Source of the DNA: Halobacillus andaensis
GTDB lineage: Bacteria; Bacillota; Bacilli; Bacillales; Halobacillaceae
Direction of reading: 5' to 3'
DNA: 64,000 nucleotides
NCBI RefSeq assembly: GCF_014636475.1
Contig: NZ_BMEL01000005.1
Span: 124,001-188,000, forward strand
In this document: piece after piece, positions 25,164 to 34,872 of the stretch
Position numbering within the stretch: position 1 is the first letter of the stretch
Layout: each line of letters begins with the position of its first letter
Made by a program: the position numbers and the translations under genes
Notes under the pieces: generated by a model
What the model saw: only the letters and a program-made list of their open reading frames with translations
The model's database searches: none
Told to the model about the DNA's origin: nothing

Positions 25164-27962
25164 ATGACGAACGAACAAACTCGTTATTCTCGATTAGCTC
25201 AGATTACTAAGTTAATCAACACAAATTTAGAATTAAGAGAGGCTTTAAAGCATGTGGTGACCGCAATCTCTGAAGAAATTGTCAGCTGTGATTCTGTGGG
25301 TATTTACCTCCCCCAGGAAGATGGCACGTATCGCGGATTTGTCGGAAAACCAGAGTTAATTAATGGCATGTCACTTGATATGCATGTCGTGGATACAACA
25401 CATGACCATTTAGCCAAAGAAGTGATAGATACAAAAGAACCGATCTATATCCCTGACACTTCTAAAGATTCAAGGCCTGATCGAAGAGCTGTGGAAGCGT
25501 TTGGTATTAAATCACTACTCGTTCTCCCTATGGCATATGAAGACGAATTATATGGTCTTGTCTTCCTTTTTGATTATGGCATCCCGATGAATTTACAGCC
25601 CTCAGAAATTGAATCCATAGAAGCCTATGTCAATATGGCAGCCGTAGCTGTAAGAAATGCCAACAACTTAACGAAAAAGGAATCGTTAATTGCTGACAAA
25701 CAGCTACTGTTAAACGTCACAAGAGAATTATCGTTGTGTTCTACTCTCCAAGAGGTAATGGATAAATGCTTTGAGTATCTTGGAGAGGTGCTAGGCAATT
25801 CAAATATTGGAGCCCACCTTTTAGATCCTGTCGCTCATCAGCATATTAACCCTACAAGCCTTAGTAAAGATAGTGATTGGTCTGAAGAAGATTGGATGCA
25901 AACTCACCGTCATCTAGATGTCGACTTTAAAAAAGATTTAGTCTTCCAAGAGGTTCTTTCAACGAAGAAATCCATTTTCATACCTGACACAGTAAATGAC
26001 TCACGCCCCAATCATGAAGCTTGTCATCGCTTTGGTATTAAAGGGATGTACATGATTCCGTTAATCGCTACTGGGAAAGTTCTCGGTACTGTAGCCATCG
26101 TTAATCTTAAAGAAAAAAATTATACTTACCCTGACTCGGCCATGCAGCTAGCTGAATCCATTGTGGATGCCACTGCTCCCGTACTCTCCTATTTGTTATA
26201 CATTGAGAAGCAAGAACTAATCATATCTGAACGCACCTCTGAACTAACCGAAAAAAACAATGAACTTGAGCGATTACTTAAAGAAGTTAAACATATAGGA
26301 CGTGAGAAAGAGCTTATTCTAAACTCAGCAGGCGATGGAATTTTCGGACTGGATCTTAACGGGATGATCACGTTCTGCAACCCATCTGCTACTAATCTAT
26401 TAGGCTACCAACACGAACAAGAATTAATTGGCCACTCAAGCCATCATATTTTTCCTAATTGTATGCTGGATGAATCCGGTAAGTTCTCCCCGACCATTTC
26501 AAGTGAAAATAATAAAGGGGCTGAGGAAGAATACTTTCATAAAAAAGATGGCCACCATTTCCCTGTCGAATTTGTTATTGCTCCTCAGATTGAAAATAAA
26601 GAAACGGTGGGTTACGTCGTGACGTTTAAAGACATTACCAACCGAAAACAAATGGAAGAGAAAATTAAATATCACGCGTATTACGATAGCATCACGAACT
26701 TGCCAAACCGCGTTCTCTTTCAAGACCGACTCCATCAAGCCCTTAAATATGCTGAGCTTTACGGACGAAATCTTGGCGTACTTTTTCTTGACCTGGATCG
26801 ATTTAAGAAAATCAATGATACGTTTGGTCACACCTTTGGAGACAAAGTGTTAAAGAAAATTGCTGATTGTCTTCTTCATGCGCTTCCAAAGGAAACAACA
26901 GTATCAAGACAAGGCGGTGATGAATTTATTATTCTGCTTCCCAGCATTCAATCAAAGCAGGAAGCCAAGGACTGCGCCCGGGAAGTATTACAAGTCTTTT
27001 CCGATGCGCTGCACATAAACGGTCAAGAGGTCTCAGTAAAAACGAGTATTGGAATTAGCATATTCCCTGATAATGGAATGAACTCTGAACAATTAATCAA
27101 ACATGCGGATGTGGCCATGTACAAGGCAAAAAAACTATCAGGAAACCAGTTTCAGCTATACGATCCAGAATTAGAAGATCGAACTGTTGAAAGTGTTGAA
27201 TTTGAAAATGACCTCTATCGAGCTTTAAAAAATGACGAGTTAACCGCTGTTTATCAACCGAAATATGATTCCTTGAAAAATGTCATCGTTGGTGTGGAAG
27301 CTTTACTTCGCTGGAATCGACCGAATAAAGGCGTGATTAAACCGAGGGACTTCATCCCTTTGGCAGAAGAAACAGGCTTAATTATTCCAATGGGAGAATG
27401 GATTTTGCGTAAAGCATGTGCGCAAACCAAGGAATGGCACAACCAGGGATTTGAGCACATGGCTGTATCTGTAAATTTATCTCCACAACAGTTTAACCAG
27501 GAGGAGCTCGTAGCCAATGTTAAACAAATTTTAGAAGATACAGAGCTTCCTCCTTCCTGTTTAGAACTAGAACTGACGGAAAACTTAATTATTCACAATA
27601 CGAAAAAAACACTCAATGTCATACACCAGCTTAGGGAGCTTGGAGTGAAAATATCAATTGACGATTTTGGCACAGGATACTCTTCTTTAGGCTATTTAAA
27701 AGACTTCCCTGTGGACACGCTGAAAATAGACAAAACGTTTATTGATGAGCTACCCGAGAACCCAAACAACGCAGCGATCACAAACACCATCATTACCTTA
27801 GCTAACAGTTTACAACTAGATGTGATTGCCGAAGGAGTCGAAAAGAAAGAGCAAGTAGAATATTTAAATGCTCACGGCTGCCATCTCATCCAAGGGTATT
27901 ATTTCAGTAAGCCTCTAAAGGCAGAAAATGTTATGCAACAAATGTATAGTCAATATCTTTAG
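25164..27962 (+). CDS. GAF-GAF-PAS-GGDEF-EAL cyclic-di-GMP protein
   Basis: Large cytosolic signalling protein (932 aa) that may make or break cyclic-di-GMP. Order: GAF1 (about 20-175), GAF2 (about 190-350), coiled-coil, PAS (about 385-500), GGDEF (intact GGDEF at about 584-588), EAL (about 690-930; EALLRW at 712, ENL, DDFGTGYSSL, KIDKTF and AEGVE all kept). No RxxD inhibitory site is seen before GGDEF. Both active sites look competent. I take the ATG behind GGGGGA; an in-frame TTG (25128, AAAGGAG) or ATG (25107) would lengthen it slightly. No membrane segments. Confidence 0.88.
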   Translation: MTNEQTRYSRLAQITKLINTNLELREALKHVVTAISEEIVSCDSVGIYLPQEDGTYRGFVGKPELINGMSLDMHVVDTTHDHLAKEVIDTKEPIYIPDTSKDSRPDRRAVEAFGIKSLLVLPMAYEDELYGLVFLFDYGIPMNLQPSEIESIEAYVNMAAVAVRNANNLTKKESLIADKQLLLNVTRELSLCSTLQEVMDKCFEYLGEVLGNSNIGAHLLDPVAHQHINPTSLSKDSDWSEEDWMQTHRHLDVDFKKDLVFQEVLSTKKSIFIPDTVNDSRPNHEACHRFGIKGMYMIPLIATGKVLGTVAIVNLKEKNYTYPDSAMQLAESIVDATAPVLSYLLYIEKQELIISERTSELTEKNNELERLLKEVKHIGREKELILNSAGDGIFGLDLNGMITFCNPSATNLLGYQHEQELIGHSSHHIFPNCMLDESGKFSPTISSENNKGAEEEYFHKKDGHHFPVEFVIAPQIENKETVGYVVTFKDITNRKQMEEKIKYHAYYDSITNLPNRVLFQDRLHQALKYAELYGRNLGVLFLDLDRFKKINDTFGHTFGDKVLKKIADCLLHALPKETTVSRQGGDEFIILLPSIQSKQEAKDCAREVLQVFSDALHINGQEVSVKTSIGISIFPDNGMNSEQLIKHADVAMYKAKKLSGNQFQLYDPELEDRTVESVEFENDLYRALKNDELTAVYQPKYDSLKNVIVGVEALLRWNRPNKGVIKPRDFIPLAEETGLIIPMGEWILRKACAQTKEWHNQGFEHMAVSVNLSPQQFNQEELVANVKQILEDTELPPSCLELELTENLIIHNTKKTLNVIHQLRELGVKISIDDFGTGYSSLGYLKDFPVDTLKIDKTFIDELPENPNNAAITNTIITLANSLQLDVIAEGVEKKEQVEYLNAHGCHLIQGYYFSKPLKAENVMQQMYSQYL

Positions 27963-27977
27963 AAATGAGGGTCATAC

Positions 27978-29612
27978 ATGAAATCTGTGAAAGCTGTAGT
28001 TGATTATTTAAAAAGTGGGAATGTGTCTTATATTTTCGGGATACCCGCAGGTTCAGTTAATGCTTTTTTTGACGAGCTATATGAAACACCTGAAATTACG
28101 CCTATTGTAACAAAACACGAAGGAGCGGCCTCCTACATGGCTGCTGCTTATGCCAAATACTCAAATGAAATTAGTGTTTGTATAGGAAGCAGTGGTCCAG
28201 GCGGGACCAACCTGGTTACAGGGGCAGCTAATGCGATGAGAGAGCATTTACCTATTCTTTTTCTTACGGGTTCTGTACCCGTTCATACAGTGGGGTTAAA
28301 TGCTTCCCAAGAGCTCGATGCCCATCCAATCTATGAATCTGTCACCAAGTATAGCAAGCGCGTCGATCACGCTGAAGACTTACTGGATGAAATTCATAAA
28401 GCGGTAGAGATTGCTGTCTCAGGCGTACCTGGTCCTGTTCATATCGCTATGCCCATTGATGTACAACTTCAACAAGTGGAGAAGCGGGCGCTTCCTCCTT
28501 TCCCTAAACGTACTCCCCTTCTGCCAGAGGACGCTGTTATTGAAAAAGCCATTAAACGGATAACCTCCTCTTCTAAAGGCTTTATATTTGCTGGACAAGG
28601 CGTACGGGGAGCGGTTCCCCATTTATTAGAATTAGCAGAACTATTAAAATGGCCCATTATTACTTCTCCTCAGGCAAAAGGCTTAATTCCTGACGACCAC
28701 CCATTACGTAAAGGAATATTTGGTTTTGCAGGTCATGAGTCGGCTTCAGAACTTATTAATGAAGGAGATTATGATACGATTTTAGTGGTCGGGTCAAGTC
28801 TTGGAGAGACAGCAACGAACAATTATAATCCAAACATCTCCCAAAACAAAACGATGATTCAAATCGATTATGATGAGGAGGTATTTAATCGCAAATACCC
28901 TGTAGATACTGCCATTTTAGGAGATACAGAAGTGGCTCTCTCTTACCTTAATCAAAGTTTGCATCTATTAGGATATGAAAGAACCCTTTCTTCTCCTAAA
29001 AGCCGTCGGTTTGAAAATCTAACCGACGAATACAGTACCAAAAACGTAATCCTGCGACTTCAAGACTTATTACCGACAGACACGCGCTATACCATTGATA
29101 TCGGAGAGTTCATGGCCTACGTGATTCACCACATGAACGTACTTGAGAATGATAGTTTCGATATCAACGTGCATTTTGGTGCCATGGGAAGCGGTATAGG
29201 CAGTGCCATTGGTTCAAAGTTAGCTGAGCCTAATCGTCCTACGGTTAGCATTACGGGGGACGGATGCTTCTTTATGCACGGCATGGAACTCCTTACAGCA
29301 AAAGAATATCAGATTCCCGTTCTTTTTGTGGTCATGAACAACGCTCGCTTAGGGATGGTTCACCACGGCCATTCTTTACAATATCAGCGCGCCCATGACC
29401 GCTTTTCCCAAGAACCCGTTGATATTTCATCCTTAGCTAAAACCCTCGGCATTCCGAGCGTTCGTGTCAACGACATGGAGGACTTAAATCAAGAGTCTAT
29501 TCACCCTTTGCTGCAGCATAACGGTCCGACTATTTTAGAAATTGCTTTAGTCGATGATCGAGTTCCCCCTATGGGTGATCGTGTTAAGTTCCTATCATCA
29601 TTTGGAAAATAA
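27978..29612 (+). CDS. Thiamine-diphosphate-dependent decarboxylase/acetolactate-synthase-like enzyme
   Basis: ThDP enzyme of 544 aa, subunit with the three usual domains. The catalytic Glu is in TKHEGAASYMA (about residue 47), and the ThDP-Mg motif starts GDGCFFMHGMELLTA (about 418) and ends MNN. Closest in pattern to acetolactate synthase, benzoylformate decarboxylase or oxalyl-type enzymes; the substrate cannot be fixed. It begins 15 nt after the GGDEF-EAL gene and may share its transcript. A terminator follows. Confidence 0.82.
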   Translation: MKSVKAVVDYLKSGNVSYIFGIPAGSVNAFFDELYETPEITPIVTKHEGAASYMAAAYAKYSNEISVCIGSSGPGGTNLVTGAANAMREHLPILFLTGSVPVHTVGLNASQELDAHPIYESVTKYSKRVDHAEDLLDEIHKAVEIAVSGVPGPVHIAMPIDVQLQQVEKRALPPFPKRTPLLPEDAVIEKAIKRITSSSKGFIFAGQGVRGAVPHLLELAELLKWPIITSPQAKGLIPDDHPLRKGIFGFAGHESASELINEGDYDTILVVGSSLGETATNNYNPNISQNKTMIQIDYDEEVFNRKYPVDTAILGDTEVALSYLNQSLHLLGYERTLSSPKSRRFENLTDEYSTKNVILRLQDLLPTDTRYTIDIGEFMAYVIHHMNVLENDSFDINVHFGAMGSGIGSAIGSKLAEPNRPTVSITGDGCFFMHGMELLTAKEYQIPVLFVVMNNARLGMVHHGHSLQYQRAHDRFSQEPVDISSLAKTLGIPSVRVNDMEDLNQESIHPLLQHNGPTILEIALVDDRVPPMGDRVKFLSSFGK

Positions 29613-29613
29613 A

Positions 29614-29647
29614 AAAGAGCATACTTGAAGTATGTTCTTTTTTTATG
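29614..29647 (+). terminator. Terminator after the ThDP enzyme
   Basis: Stem AAAGAGCATACTT / AAGTATGTTCTTT and seven Ts, directly behind the stop. Confidence 0.8.
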
Positions 29648-29677
29648 CATGTGTAAGTTTCATTCGTTCGATAGAAT

Positions 29678-29803
29678 AAAGGGTTTTAGGAAACGACTCC
29701 CTTTCCAAGGGCGAATGGTGTGCCTCCTCGGGCTTTATAGCCCTCCTGGGTCACACCTTATTCGTATCTCCCATAGGAGTGTCGCCGTTTCCTAAAACCC
29801 TTT
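29678..29803. repeat. MITE-like element, family C, copy 1
   Basis: 126 bp flanked by perfect 17-bp terminal inverted repeats, AAAGGGTTTTAGGAAAC and its complement. The interior is also palindromic (GGTGTGCCTCCTCGGGC / GCCCTCCTGGGTCACACC). The copy at 49.3 kb is the same element in the opposite orientation, about 85 percent alike by eye. No coding capacity. Confidence 0.75.
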
Positions 29804-29835
29804 TCCGATAATAGATCACTAGAAAAAAACACATA

Positions 29836-30067
29836 CACAAGCTGTGCCCTTATGGAAACAAAGTTTGTAGCAGGTCATTCTACGAAGGTTTCAAGAGCCT
29901 CTTTTGATCAAAGGAACTTAAAAAAGTGACGACTCCTGCGGGATGAGGAGACTTTCTGTCTTTCCCGGCGGAAAGCGGCGCTTTTTCCTGTTCCTTTTCT
30001 CCACACAAAAATGCAGGACCCACCATATAACCCAATATTATATCTGTCTTAACTTTTTCAACAGCCT
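29836..30067. repeat. Palindromic intergenic element, family A, copy 2 (reverse)
   Basis: Reverse of the 14.1 kb copy: starts ACAAGCTGTG, has TTTGATCAAAGG, the core GACTCCTGCGGGATGAGG, then GGCGGAAAGCGGCGC, TTCCTGTTCCTTTTC and ends TTTTTCAACAGCCT. With the family C element it fills the 577-nt gap before the PCYCGC gene. Confidence 0.65.
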
Positions 30068-30189
30068 GAGCATAATTGAAGTATGCTGCTTATTTATGTC
30101 TAATTTATGAAACCTGACAAACGTGCTTGTACTTGTTTTCGTTTCCTTCTATCATAAATATGATTGAATTAACGGAAGGAATGAGCAAA

Positions 30190-30687
30190 ATGAAAGTAAA
30201 GCTTTTCGCTATCAAAAGTTTACTTTTAACTACTTTCTTAATAGGGTGTGCGGGAGACCAAAATGAAGATACAAATCAAAACCATGAAGGGCACAGTCAT
30301 GAGACTGCTGAAGGAGGAGACATAAGAGAAGAAACCTCCGGTTATGAAGTAATGCCTGCTTTTTTAGAAGAAAAACATGAAGATATCCAAAACATCTATG
30401 TCTCCGTTGCCCAAAATAAAGACTTATTAGAGAACATTCCGTGTTATTGTGGCTGTGGAGAAACAGTAGGGCATCGTGATAATTATGATTGCTTCGTTCA
30501 TGAAAACCGAGAAGATGGATCCTTGGTATGGGATGATCATGGAACAAAATGCGGGGTGTGCTTAGAAATTGCAGCTCAGGCCATTATTGATTACCAGGAC
30601 GGGAAATCAACTAAAGACATCCGCGATGATATTGATCAGCAATACGAAGATCGAGATATAGAACCTACCCCCACCCCTGAAGTTTAA
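30190..30687 (+). CDS. PCYCGC-motif lipoprotein
   Basis: Predicted lipoprotein of 165 aa: short basic start, hydrophobic core, lipobox LIGC (about Cys18), His/Glu-rich linker, then the family motif PCYCGCGETVGHRDNYDCF, and a second C-GVC pair (TKCGVCLEIA). The Cys and His placement suggests metal binding or a redox centre at the outer membrane face; no function is established. ATG chosen because GGAAGGA lies 9 nt upstream; longer frames lack a ribosome site. Own terminator. Confidence 0.85.
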   Translation: MKVKLFAIKSLLLTTFLIGCAGDQNEDTNQNHEGHSHETAEGGDIREETSGYEVMPAFLEEKHEDIQNIYVSVAQNKDLLENIPCYCGCGETVGHRDNYDCFVHENREDGSLVWDDHGTKCGVCLEIAAQAIIDYQDGKSTKDIRDDIDQQYEDRDIEPTPTPEV

Positions 30688-30696
30688 TGCATAATA

Positions 30697-30740
30697 AAAG
30701 CATCCATCCTCCCATAAAGGAGAACGGATGCTTTTGTTTT
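30697..30740 (+). terminator. Terminator after the PCYCGC gene
   Basis: Stem AAAGCATCC / GGATGCTTT with an inner TCCTCCC / GGAGA pairing, followed by TTGTTTTTG. Confidence 0.7.
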
Positions 30741-30910
30741 TGAAAATATAAATTTGCTTTTTAAAATCATTCATTATCCTCCTTTCGCCATTGTGCCTTT
30801 TATCATACCTTACCTATATGAGTCCCTCATCCTATCTGATTAACTCTCTGTTTAATATGTGAAATTTAGGGAATATTCAGTGTAATTGACAGATGAGAGG
30901 AGATGGCTTT

Positions 30911-32308
30911 TTGGAAACGTTCGAGAATTTTATCGCAGAAATATCAGACTTTTTATGGAATTACCCCCTTGCTATCATTTTAATTATTGGAGGCATTTTC
31001 TTAACAATACGCCTTAAATTTTTTCAATTTCGTTTTTTTGGTCACGTGCTGCACCAGACGATTGGTCAAATCTTTAAAAAGACAAAAAAAACAGGTACGA
31101 TTACTCCATTTCAGGCTTTCACCTCTGCTTTAGCCTCTACAGCCGGAGCTACAAATATAGTAGGTGTCCCAGTCGCAATTTCCCTTGGAGGACCTGGTGC
31201 TTTATTTTGGATGTGGGTCATTGCCCTTATTGGAATGGCGACTAAATACTCCGAAATATTGCTTGGGTTAAAATACCGTGAGAAAAACGAAAAAAATGAA
31301 TGGGTTGGCGGTCCGCAGTATTACATAAGAAAAGCCCTCGGCTGGCATTGGGTCGCTTCTGCTTTCGCCTTTTTCCTCATGATTGAATTAATCCCAAGTA
31401 CGATGGTGCAATCGAACTCTATCGCTACCCAAACAGAAGGCGCCTTCGGATGGCCTGTTGAAATTACTGGTTTGATCATGTGTGCCGTCATCGCCATCGT
31501 AGTGTTTGGAGGAATTAAGAGAATCGGTAAAGTTACCGATAAAATGGTCCCGTTTATGGTTATTGTCTATGTTTCCGTTTGTCTATACATTTTAATCGTT
31601 AATATTGATCAAATTCCAAATGTGTTCGGATTAATCTTTACTCATGCCTTTACTCCGATTTCCGCAACGGGTGGTTTTGCCGGAGCTATGGTAGCTGAAG
31701 CTCTAAGATGGGGAATTGCTCGCGGTTTGTATTCTAACGAAGCAGGTCTTGGGACCGCTCCAATTGCTCACGCAGCAGCAAAAACCGACCACCCATCAAG
31801 ACAGGCATTATGGGGCATTTTCGCTGTATTTGTAGATACCATTATCATTTGTTCGATGTCAGGTCTCGTCGTATTGGTCACTGGAGCCTGGCAGGATGTT
31901 GGTCCAGATAATGCATCTAACATGATCAACGTCGCACTGGCTACCGAATTTGGAGACACATTTGGCGGAGTGTTTATATCCGTTTTCCTTATTTTCTTCG
32001 TTATCACTACGATCGGTGTTCTCATCTTTTACGGAGAAAAACAAGCGGAATATTTATTTAACTTAAAAGCAGCAAGGCTCATGCGCATTGTCTATATTGT
32101 CGCTGTTTTCTTAGGAGCCATCGGTGGATTGCAGTTCGTATGGCAATTCTTAGATTTACTGCTCGCCTTTGTCTTGCTGGCTAATATCATTCCTCTGCTC
32201 TTCCTGCACAAAGAAATAGCTTCACTGACCGATGATTACGTTAATCGTGTGTATAAGAAGAAGACTAAAGACAAAAAAGTGAAACTGTTTGTTGAAGATG
32301 GTGATTAA
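30911..32308 (+). CDS. Sodium:alanine/glycine symporter (AGCS family)
   Basis: Sodium-driven amino-acid importer of about 465 aa with ten or so membrane helices. Family motifs seen: PFQAFTSALASTAGATNIVGV (partial), GPGALFWMW, ARGLYSNEAGLGTAPIAHAAA (partial). The likely start is TTG with GAGAGGAG about 8 nt upstream; the ATG six codons earlier overlaps that ribosome site. Related to AlsT of Bacillus. Substrate could be alanine, glycine or glutamine. Single gene with own terminator. Confidence 0.9.
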   Translation: METFENFIAEISDFLWNYPLAIILIIGGIFLTIRLKFFQFRFFGHVLHQTIGQIFKKTKKTGTITPFQAFTSALASTAGATNIVGVPVAISLGGPGALFWMWVIALIGMATKYSEILLGLKYREKNEKNEWVGGPQYYIRKALGWHWVASAFAFFLMIELIPSTMVQSNSIATQTEGAFGWPVEITGLIMCAVIAIVVFGGIKRIGKVTDKMVPFMVIVYVSVCLYILIVNIDQIPNVFGLIFTHAFTPISATGGFAGAMVAEALRWGIARGLYSNEAGLGTAPIAHAAAKTDHPSRQALWGIFAVFVDTIIICSMSGLVVLVTGAWQDVGPDNASNMINVALATEFGDTFGGVFISVFLIFFVITTIGVLIFYGEKQAEYLFNLKAARLMRIVYIVAVFLGAIGGLQFVWQFLDLLLAFVLLANIIPLLFLHKEIASLTDDYVNRVYKKKTKDKKVKLFVEDGD

Positions 32309-32313
32309 TTCAT

Positions 32314-32346
32314 CCCCTGCTTCTCTTTTAGAGAGCAGGGGGTTTC
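32314..32346 (+). terminator. Terminator-like hairpin after the AGCS gene
   Basis: Stem CCCCTGCTTCTC / GAGAGCAGGGG with a 5-nt loop and only a short T tract (TTTC), so termination may be incomplete. Confidence 0.55.
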
Positions 32347-32412
32347 ATGATAAAAGACTTCTTCATGATATACTGCAACTTGAAAGTTTACTTGATTAAA
32401 GTTGGTGATTGA

Positions 32413-32994
32413 ATGTTAGATACTCACGCACGAAAGATGGTTCAACCTCCCATCGAACATACGGCTAAATGGTTTCTTAATAAAGGCTTTTCGGCCAATC
32501 AAGTGACGATCCTTGCTTTGTTAGCAGGTGTAGGGACGAGCCTGTTATATGTATTTGGCTTTCCTATATTAGCCGTTCTTTTCTTATGGTTATCAGGATT
32601 TCTGGATGCTGTAGACGGCACGATGGCCCGTCATACAAAAACAACACCTTTTGGCACAGTGATGGATATTACTTTTGATCGAGTCGTAGAAGTGAGTATG
32701 ATTGTAGCGATTGCATACGTTCATCCCGAAGTGTTATGGCCGTTGCTATTACTGACAGTTTCGATCGTTATTTCCATGACGATCTTTTTAGTTGTAGGGA
32801 CGGTGTCAGAAAAAGCAGGGATAAAATCTTTTTATTATCAAGCTGGCTTAGCAGAACGAACAGAAGGCTTCATATTATTCAGCGTCATGCTGCTGTTCCC
32901 TAGTCTATTGTACTGGTCTACCCTTTTGTTTTTTGTAGTCGAATTATTTACCGGCGTCCAACGCTTCATAGAAGCGCGACGCATATTAACATAA
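32413..32994 (+). CDS. CDP-alcohol phosphatidyltransferase family protein
   Basis: Membrane enzyme of 193 aa that joins a CDP-activated lipid or alcohol to an alcohol acceptor. The full catalytic motif D-x2-DG-x2-AR-x8-G-x3-D-x3-D is present (DAVDGTMAR at about residue 60, then G...D...D). Four to six hydrophobic helices. Not close enough to PgsA or phosphatidylserine synthase for a firm product. The ribosome site is weak (GGTGATT). Confidence 0.85.
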   Translation: MLDTHARKMVQPPIEHTAKWFLNKGFSANQVTILALLAGVGTSLLYVFGFPILAVLFLWLSGFLDAVDGTMARHTKTTPFGTVMDITFDRVVEVSMIVAIAYVHPEVLWPLLLLTVSIVISMTIFLVVGTVSEKAGIKSFYYQAGLAERTEGFILFSVMLLFPSLLYWSTLLFFVVELFTGVQRFIEARRILT

Positions 32995-33023
32995 GAAGAA
33001 CCCGTTGGGTTCTCGGCATTTTT

Positions 33024-33056
33024 AGGACTTCGAATTAAGAAGTCCTTTTTATTTTT
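33024..33056 (+). terminator. Terminator after the phosphatidyltransferase gene
   Basis: Stem AGGACTTC / GAAGTCCT with a 7-nt loop and TTTTTATTTTT; a smaller AGAACCC / GGGTTCT hairpin precedes it. Confidence 0.75.
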
Positions 33057-33153
33057 AACTAAAATATCTTGACTTCAAACTAATTTATGCATATAATAAG
33101 TTACATAAAGTAACTAGATTTTATTTTATAACTTGTTAGGAGGAATTTTATTT

Positions 33154-33684
33154 ATGACTACACTGACTTTAGACAAAGTGCACAGTACATTAGATTTTCA
33201 AATTAAACATATGATGGTGTCCAAAGCAAAGGGTGAATTCGAGGATTTTGAAGTTGAATTCAATGGAGACCTGACAAACATCGAGTCCGCTGGTGTAAAA
33301 GTCACCATTCCAGTAACATCTATTAATACAGGAAATGAAGATCGTGACGGGCATTTACGTTCTGGAGATTTCTTTGAGGCTGAGCAATACCCTAATATGA
33401 TTTTTGAAAGCAAGAAGATCAAAAAGATTTCAGATGATGAATACAAAGTAACGGGGGATTTCACAATTAAAGGTGTGACAAACGAAGAAACGTTTACTGT
33501 TGAATACAACGGCACATCAAAAAGTCCAATGGATGGCAGCACAGTTGCCGGCTTTGATGTAAGCGGAAAAGTAAATCGTGAGGCGTACGGCATGACTTAC
33601 AACGCTGCCATGGAAACTGGCGGTGTGCTTCTTGGTAAAGATGTAAAATTTGAAGGCAACTTCGAATTTATTGTAGCTGAATAA
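33154..33684 (+). CDS. YceI-family lipocalin-like protein
   Basis: Protein of 176 aa with the YceI beta-barrel, which in relatives binds an isoprenoid chain. Motifs: LDKVHSTLDFQIKHMMV at the start, the INTGNEDRDGHLRSGDFFEAEQYP region (partial), and FDVSGKVNREAYGMTYN near the end. ATG chosen because TAGGAGG lies 9 nt upstream. No signal peptide, so it should be cytosolic. Often stress- or salt-induced in bacilli; physiological role unclear. Confidence 0.9.
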   Translation: MTTLTLDKVHSTLDFQIKHMMVSKAKGEFEDFEVEFNGDLTNIESAGVKVTIPVTSINTGNEDRDGHLRSGDFFEAEQYPNMIFESKKIKKISDDEYKVTGDFTIKGVTNEETFTVEYNGTSKSPMDGSTVAGFDVSGKVNREAYGMTYNAAMETGGVLLGKDVKFEGNFEFIVAE

Positions 33685-33690
33685 AGTAAG

Positions 33691-33718
33691 ATCCCGCCAT
33701 TTGAGGCGGGATTTTTTA
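33691..33718. terminator. Bidirectional terminator between yceI-type gene and uvsE
   Basis: Stem ATCCCGCC / GGCGGGAT with a 6-nt loop and T6 on the plus side. It lies between two convergent genes and touches the uvsE stop codon. Confidence 0.75.
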
Positions 33719-34666
33719 TATTTTCACGCTACCTCCACTTATTCTCTTCACACCTCGGATGGATGAGATATCTTCAATTATTTTCAGTACGGCGCGGTCT
33801 TTTTGTTTTGCTTCAATCATGAAGTCAACGTCCTGTCCCAGTTTCTTTAATTCCTGTAACAGCGGTTTAATAAATTCAACATCTACAAAATCAGCATGAC
33901 TTCTATATTCTTTCTGTGATTTCGGTGAAGATATATGAATTTTAGGAGGCATGTGGCTCCACGTTTGAAAGAACCTAGGCAGCAAGTCTTCCAGTCTTTC
34001 TTCTTGATCATGATTAGCCATGTAATGATGATAATCAAACATCATCGGAATTCTTTCTCTTTCACAGACTTGAAGGGTTTCTGTAGTTGTATAGGTTTTG
34101 TCATCATTCTCCAGCGTCATCTGCTGTTTAATACGGGCTGGAAGCTGCTTTAAGTTCTTATGGAAACGTTCAAGTGACTTTGTTTTATCTCCATAGGCTC
34201 CACCTACATGAAGGTTAATATGCCCTTCCCTTTCTAATCCCATCGCTTTAAGTAAACGATAATGATATTCCATATCTTTTACCGCATTTTCCGTAACATG
34301 AGGCTTATCACTCGTAAAGAGCGTAAATTGATTTGGGTGAAAACTTGTTCTTAACTTATGCGCTCGTACAAGTGCACCTATCGATTCGTATTCTTTTTGA
34401 AAAGGTGTAATGTAGTCGAACTCCACTTTATCGTGTGTGGCCAATGGAACTAAAGATGAAGAAAACCGATACAATAGAATTTCGTGCCCAATATTATAGT
34501 GAAGCGCGCGTATGGTGTGCTGAAGATTCGTTCGCGTAATGTGCTCCAGCTGATCTTCGCGCTCGGGTGAGGAGAGTTTTTGATAACGGGCAAATGTCAT
34601 CGTTTTTGAAGGGGTAGCATCGTATAAGTTCAACGCGTTCGCGACATACCCAAAGCGAATTTTCAT
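33716..34666 (-). CDS. uvsE: UV damage endonuclease UvsE
   Basis: Cuts DNA 5' to UV photoproducts to start alternative excision repair. 316-aa TIM-barrel protein with RFGYVANA at the start, [39 protein letters not shown] and [10 protein letters not shown], which hold the metal-binding His, Glu and Asp residues of the UVDE family. Usual length for Bacillus UvsE. Good AAGGAG site. Stands alone. Confidence 0.93.
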   Translation of the reverse strand: MKIRFGYVANALNLYDATPSKTMTFARYQKLSSPEREDQLEHITRTNLQHTIRALHYNIGHEILLYRFSSSLVPLATHDKVEFDYITPFQKEYESIGALVRAHKLRTSFHPNQFTLFTSDKPHVTENAVKDMEYHYRLLKAMGLEREGHINLHVGGAYGDKTKSLERFHKNLKQLPARIKQQMTLENDDKTYTTTETLQVCERERIPMMFDYHHYMANHDQEERLEDLLPRFFQTWSHMPPKIHISSPKSQKEYRSHADFVDVEFIKPLLQELKKLGQDVDFMIEAKQKDRAVLKIIEDISSIRGVKRISGGSVKI

Positions 34667-34826
34667 AAAAGGACTCCTTTATTATTCATTGCTTAGTATG
34701 TTTCCCTGTTCGTTATCTTTTTAAAAGTACACGAGCACGTTAGACGGTTCATATTTTTTAGTTTATGGGGATTACCACCTTTTATGGCGTTAAGTCGTTA
34801 TTTAAGGGAAGTGATTTATTCCATTA

Positions 34827-34852
34827 GAAAAGGACGCACGTGGCGTCCTTTT
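34827..34852. terminator. Terminator downstream of bioB
   Basis: Stem GAAAAGGACGC / GCGTCCTTTTC with a short loop. Nearly the same hairpin (AAAGGACGC / GCGTCCTTT) sits at the other end of the bio operon. Confidence 0.7.
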
Positions 34853-34872
34853 CTTTTTTCCTATAGTGAATT

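Noticed and set aside
34667-34760. LexA box upstream of uvsE
   Set aside because: CGAACAGGGAAACAT only half-matches the SOS consensus; the second half-site is not convincing.
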